Positions 5,997-6,435 of a stretch of 6,435 nucleotides of DNA are shown here, piece after piece. How positions within the stretch are numbered: the first letter of the stretch is position 1; each line of letters begins with the position of its first letter. The notes beneath the pieces were generated by a model. The model worked only from the letters and a program-made list of their open reading frames with translations, searched no databases and was not told where the DNA came from. The DNA is from Solirubrobacteraceae bacterium (GTDB taxonomy: Bacteria; Actinomycetota; Thermoleophilia; Solirubrobacterales; Solirubrobacteraceae). Location: the NCBI GenBank assembly GCA_030447005.1, contig JAUJME010000093.1, positions 1 to 6,435 on the forward strand, written 5' to 3'. The position numbers and the translations under genes are program-made.

Positions 5997-6435
5997 GTGC
6001 TCGCCTCCATCCCCAGCCCAGGCGCCAAGGGCTTCGAGATCGGCCCGTTCGACGTCCGCTACTACGGCCTCGCCTACGTCGCCGCGGTGGTCGCCGCCGT
6101 GCTGATCTCCGGGCGCCGGTGGAAGGCGGAGGGCGGCGACCCGCGGGTCGCCGAGGACGTCGCGCTGTGGGGCTTCCCGGCCGGCCTGCTCGGCGGGCGG
6201 CTCTACTTCGTGATCACGAGCTGGGACGAGGTCCCGGACGAGTGGTGGGGCGTCTTCGCGATCTGGGAGGGCGGCCTCGGGCTGCCGGGCGGGATCGCCG
6301 CCGGCGTGCTGGCCGGGATCTGGCGGCTGCGGCGGCTGGGGATCGACGTGCCACCGTTCATGGACGTCGCGGCCCCCGGGATCCTCGTGGCGCAGGCGAT
6401 CGGCCGGCTCGGCAACTGGTTCAACCAGGAGCTCT
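5997..6435 (+). CDS. lgt: Prolipoprotein diacylglyceryl transferase, 3' end beyond the window
   Basis: Lgt moves diacylglycerol from phosphatidylglycerol to the lipobox cysteine of prelipoproteins at the cytoplasmic membrane. The visible 146 codons begin at GTG 5997 and stay open to the window end, so this is an N-terminal portion. Landmarks are IPSPGAKGFEIGPFDVRYYGLAY (5-27), membrane segments near 25-38, 57-75 and 93-108, GGRLYFV (66-72), IWEGGLGLPGGIAAG (89-103), and the Lgt signature IGRLGNWFNQE (135-145), whose Arg137 and Asn140 lie in the conserved GRxGN core. In the E. coli enzyme the middle motif has His (HGG); here Pro occupies that position. Non-His residues there occur in actinobacterial Lgt proteins as I recall them. 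The 11-bp gap after permease 2, with no visible terminator, suggests transcription from the upstream metal-uptake operon, possibly alongside its own promoter. Confidence 0.9.
   Translation, partial: MLASIPSPGAKGFEIGPFDVRYYGLAYVAAVVAAVLISGRRWKAEGGDPRVAEDVALWGFPAGLLGGRLYFVITSWDEVPDEWWGVFAIWEGGLGLPGGIAAGVLAGIWRLRRLGIDVPPFMDVAAPGILVAQAIGRLGNWFNQEL

Noticed and set aside
6203..6424. 73-codon minus-strand frame at the right edge
   Set aside because: It is antisense to lgt, which has clear signature motifs, and has no recognisable content.
1..6435. CRISPR array, tRNA or rRNA genes, insertion sequence or prophage
   Set aside because: I saw no regularly spaced direct repeats, no tRNA- or rRNA-like segment, and no transposase, integrase or terminal repeats. 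The coding genes all fit a core metabolic locus.

Overview
The window reads as chromosomal DNA of a very high-GC bacterium. G or C fills almost every third codon position, GTG starts are common, Shine-Dalgarno sequences are weak or absent, and long spurious ORFs lie antisense to every real gene. The Fur-family protein, the Tat-exported PGRP amidase with its actinobacterial N-terminal domain, and the Lgt variant together suggest an actinomycete. A Thermoleophilia/Solirubrobacterales relative is my best guess, but that rests on family resemblance and no search was possible.

Layout. Positions 1-284 are non-coding and look like a contig end: a CA-rich stub, then long C and G homopolymers. On the minus strand, reading right to left, lie a Fur-family metal regulator (2592-2137, Zur-like) and a secreted zinc-dependent N-acetylmuramoyl-L-alanine amidase (2072-285). 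A perfect 9-bp inverted repeat sits in the 64-bp gap between them. Diverging on the plus strand is a compact operon: a zinc/manganese-type substrate-binding lipoprotein (2623 or slightly later, to 3570), permease 1 (3567-4406), ATPase (4403-5146), permease 2 (5158-5985), then the start of lgt (5997, running off the window at 6435). Junctions are 4-bp overlaps or 11-bp gaps, so a single transcript with translational coupling is likely.

How the genes work together. The binding lipoprotein captures a divalent metal, probably Zn2+, outside the membrane. The two different permeases probably form a heterodimeric channel driven by the ATPase dimer. When zinc is plentiful, the divergent Zur-like repressor would bind a 15-bp palindrome (2624-2638) in the roughly 30-bp shared promoter region and shut off uptake, and probably its own gene too. 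Lgt, which attaches diacylglycerol to lipobox cysteines, is encoded directly behind the operon and would process the binding lipoprotein among many other substrates.

I found no undescribed system. The locus is a recognisable zinc-uptake cluster. The points most worth a second look are the operator overlapping the annotated start of the binding protein, the two-permease composition, the binding protein's lack of a His-rich loop, and the possible placement of lgt under zinc control.
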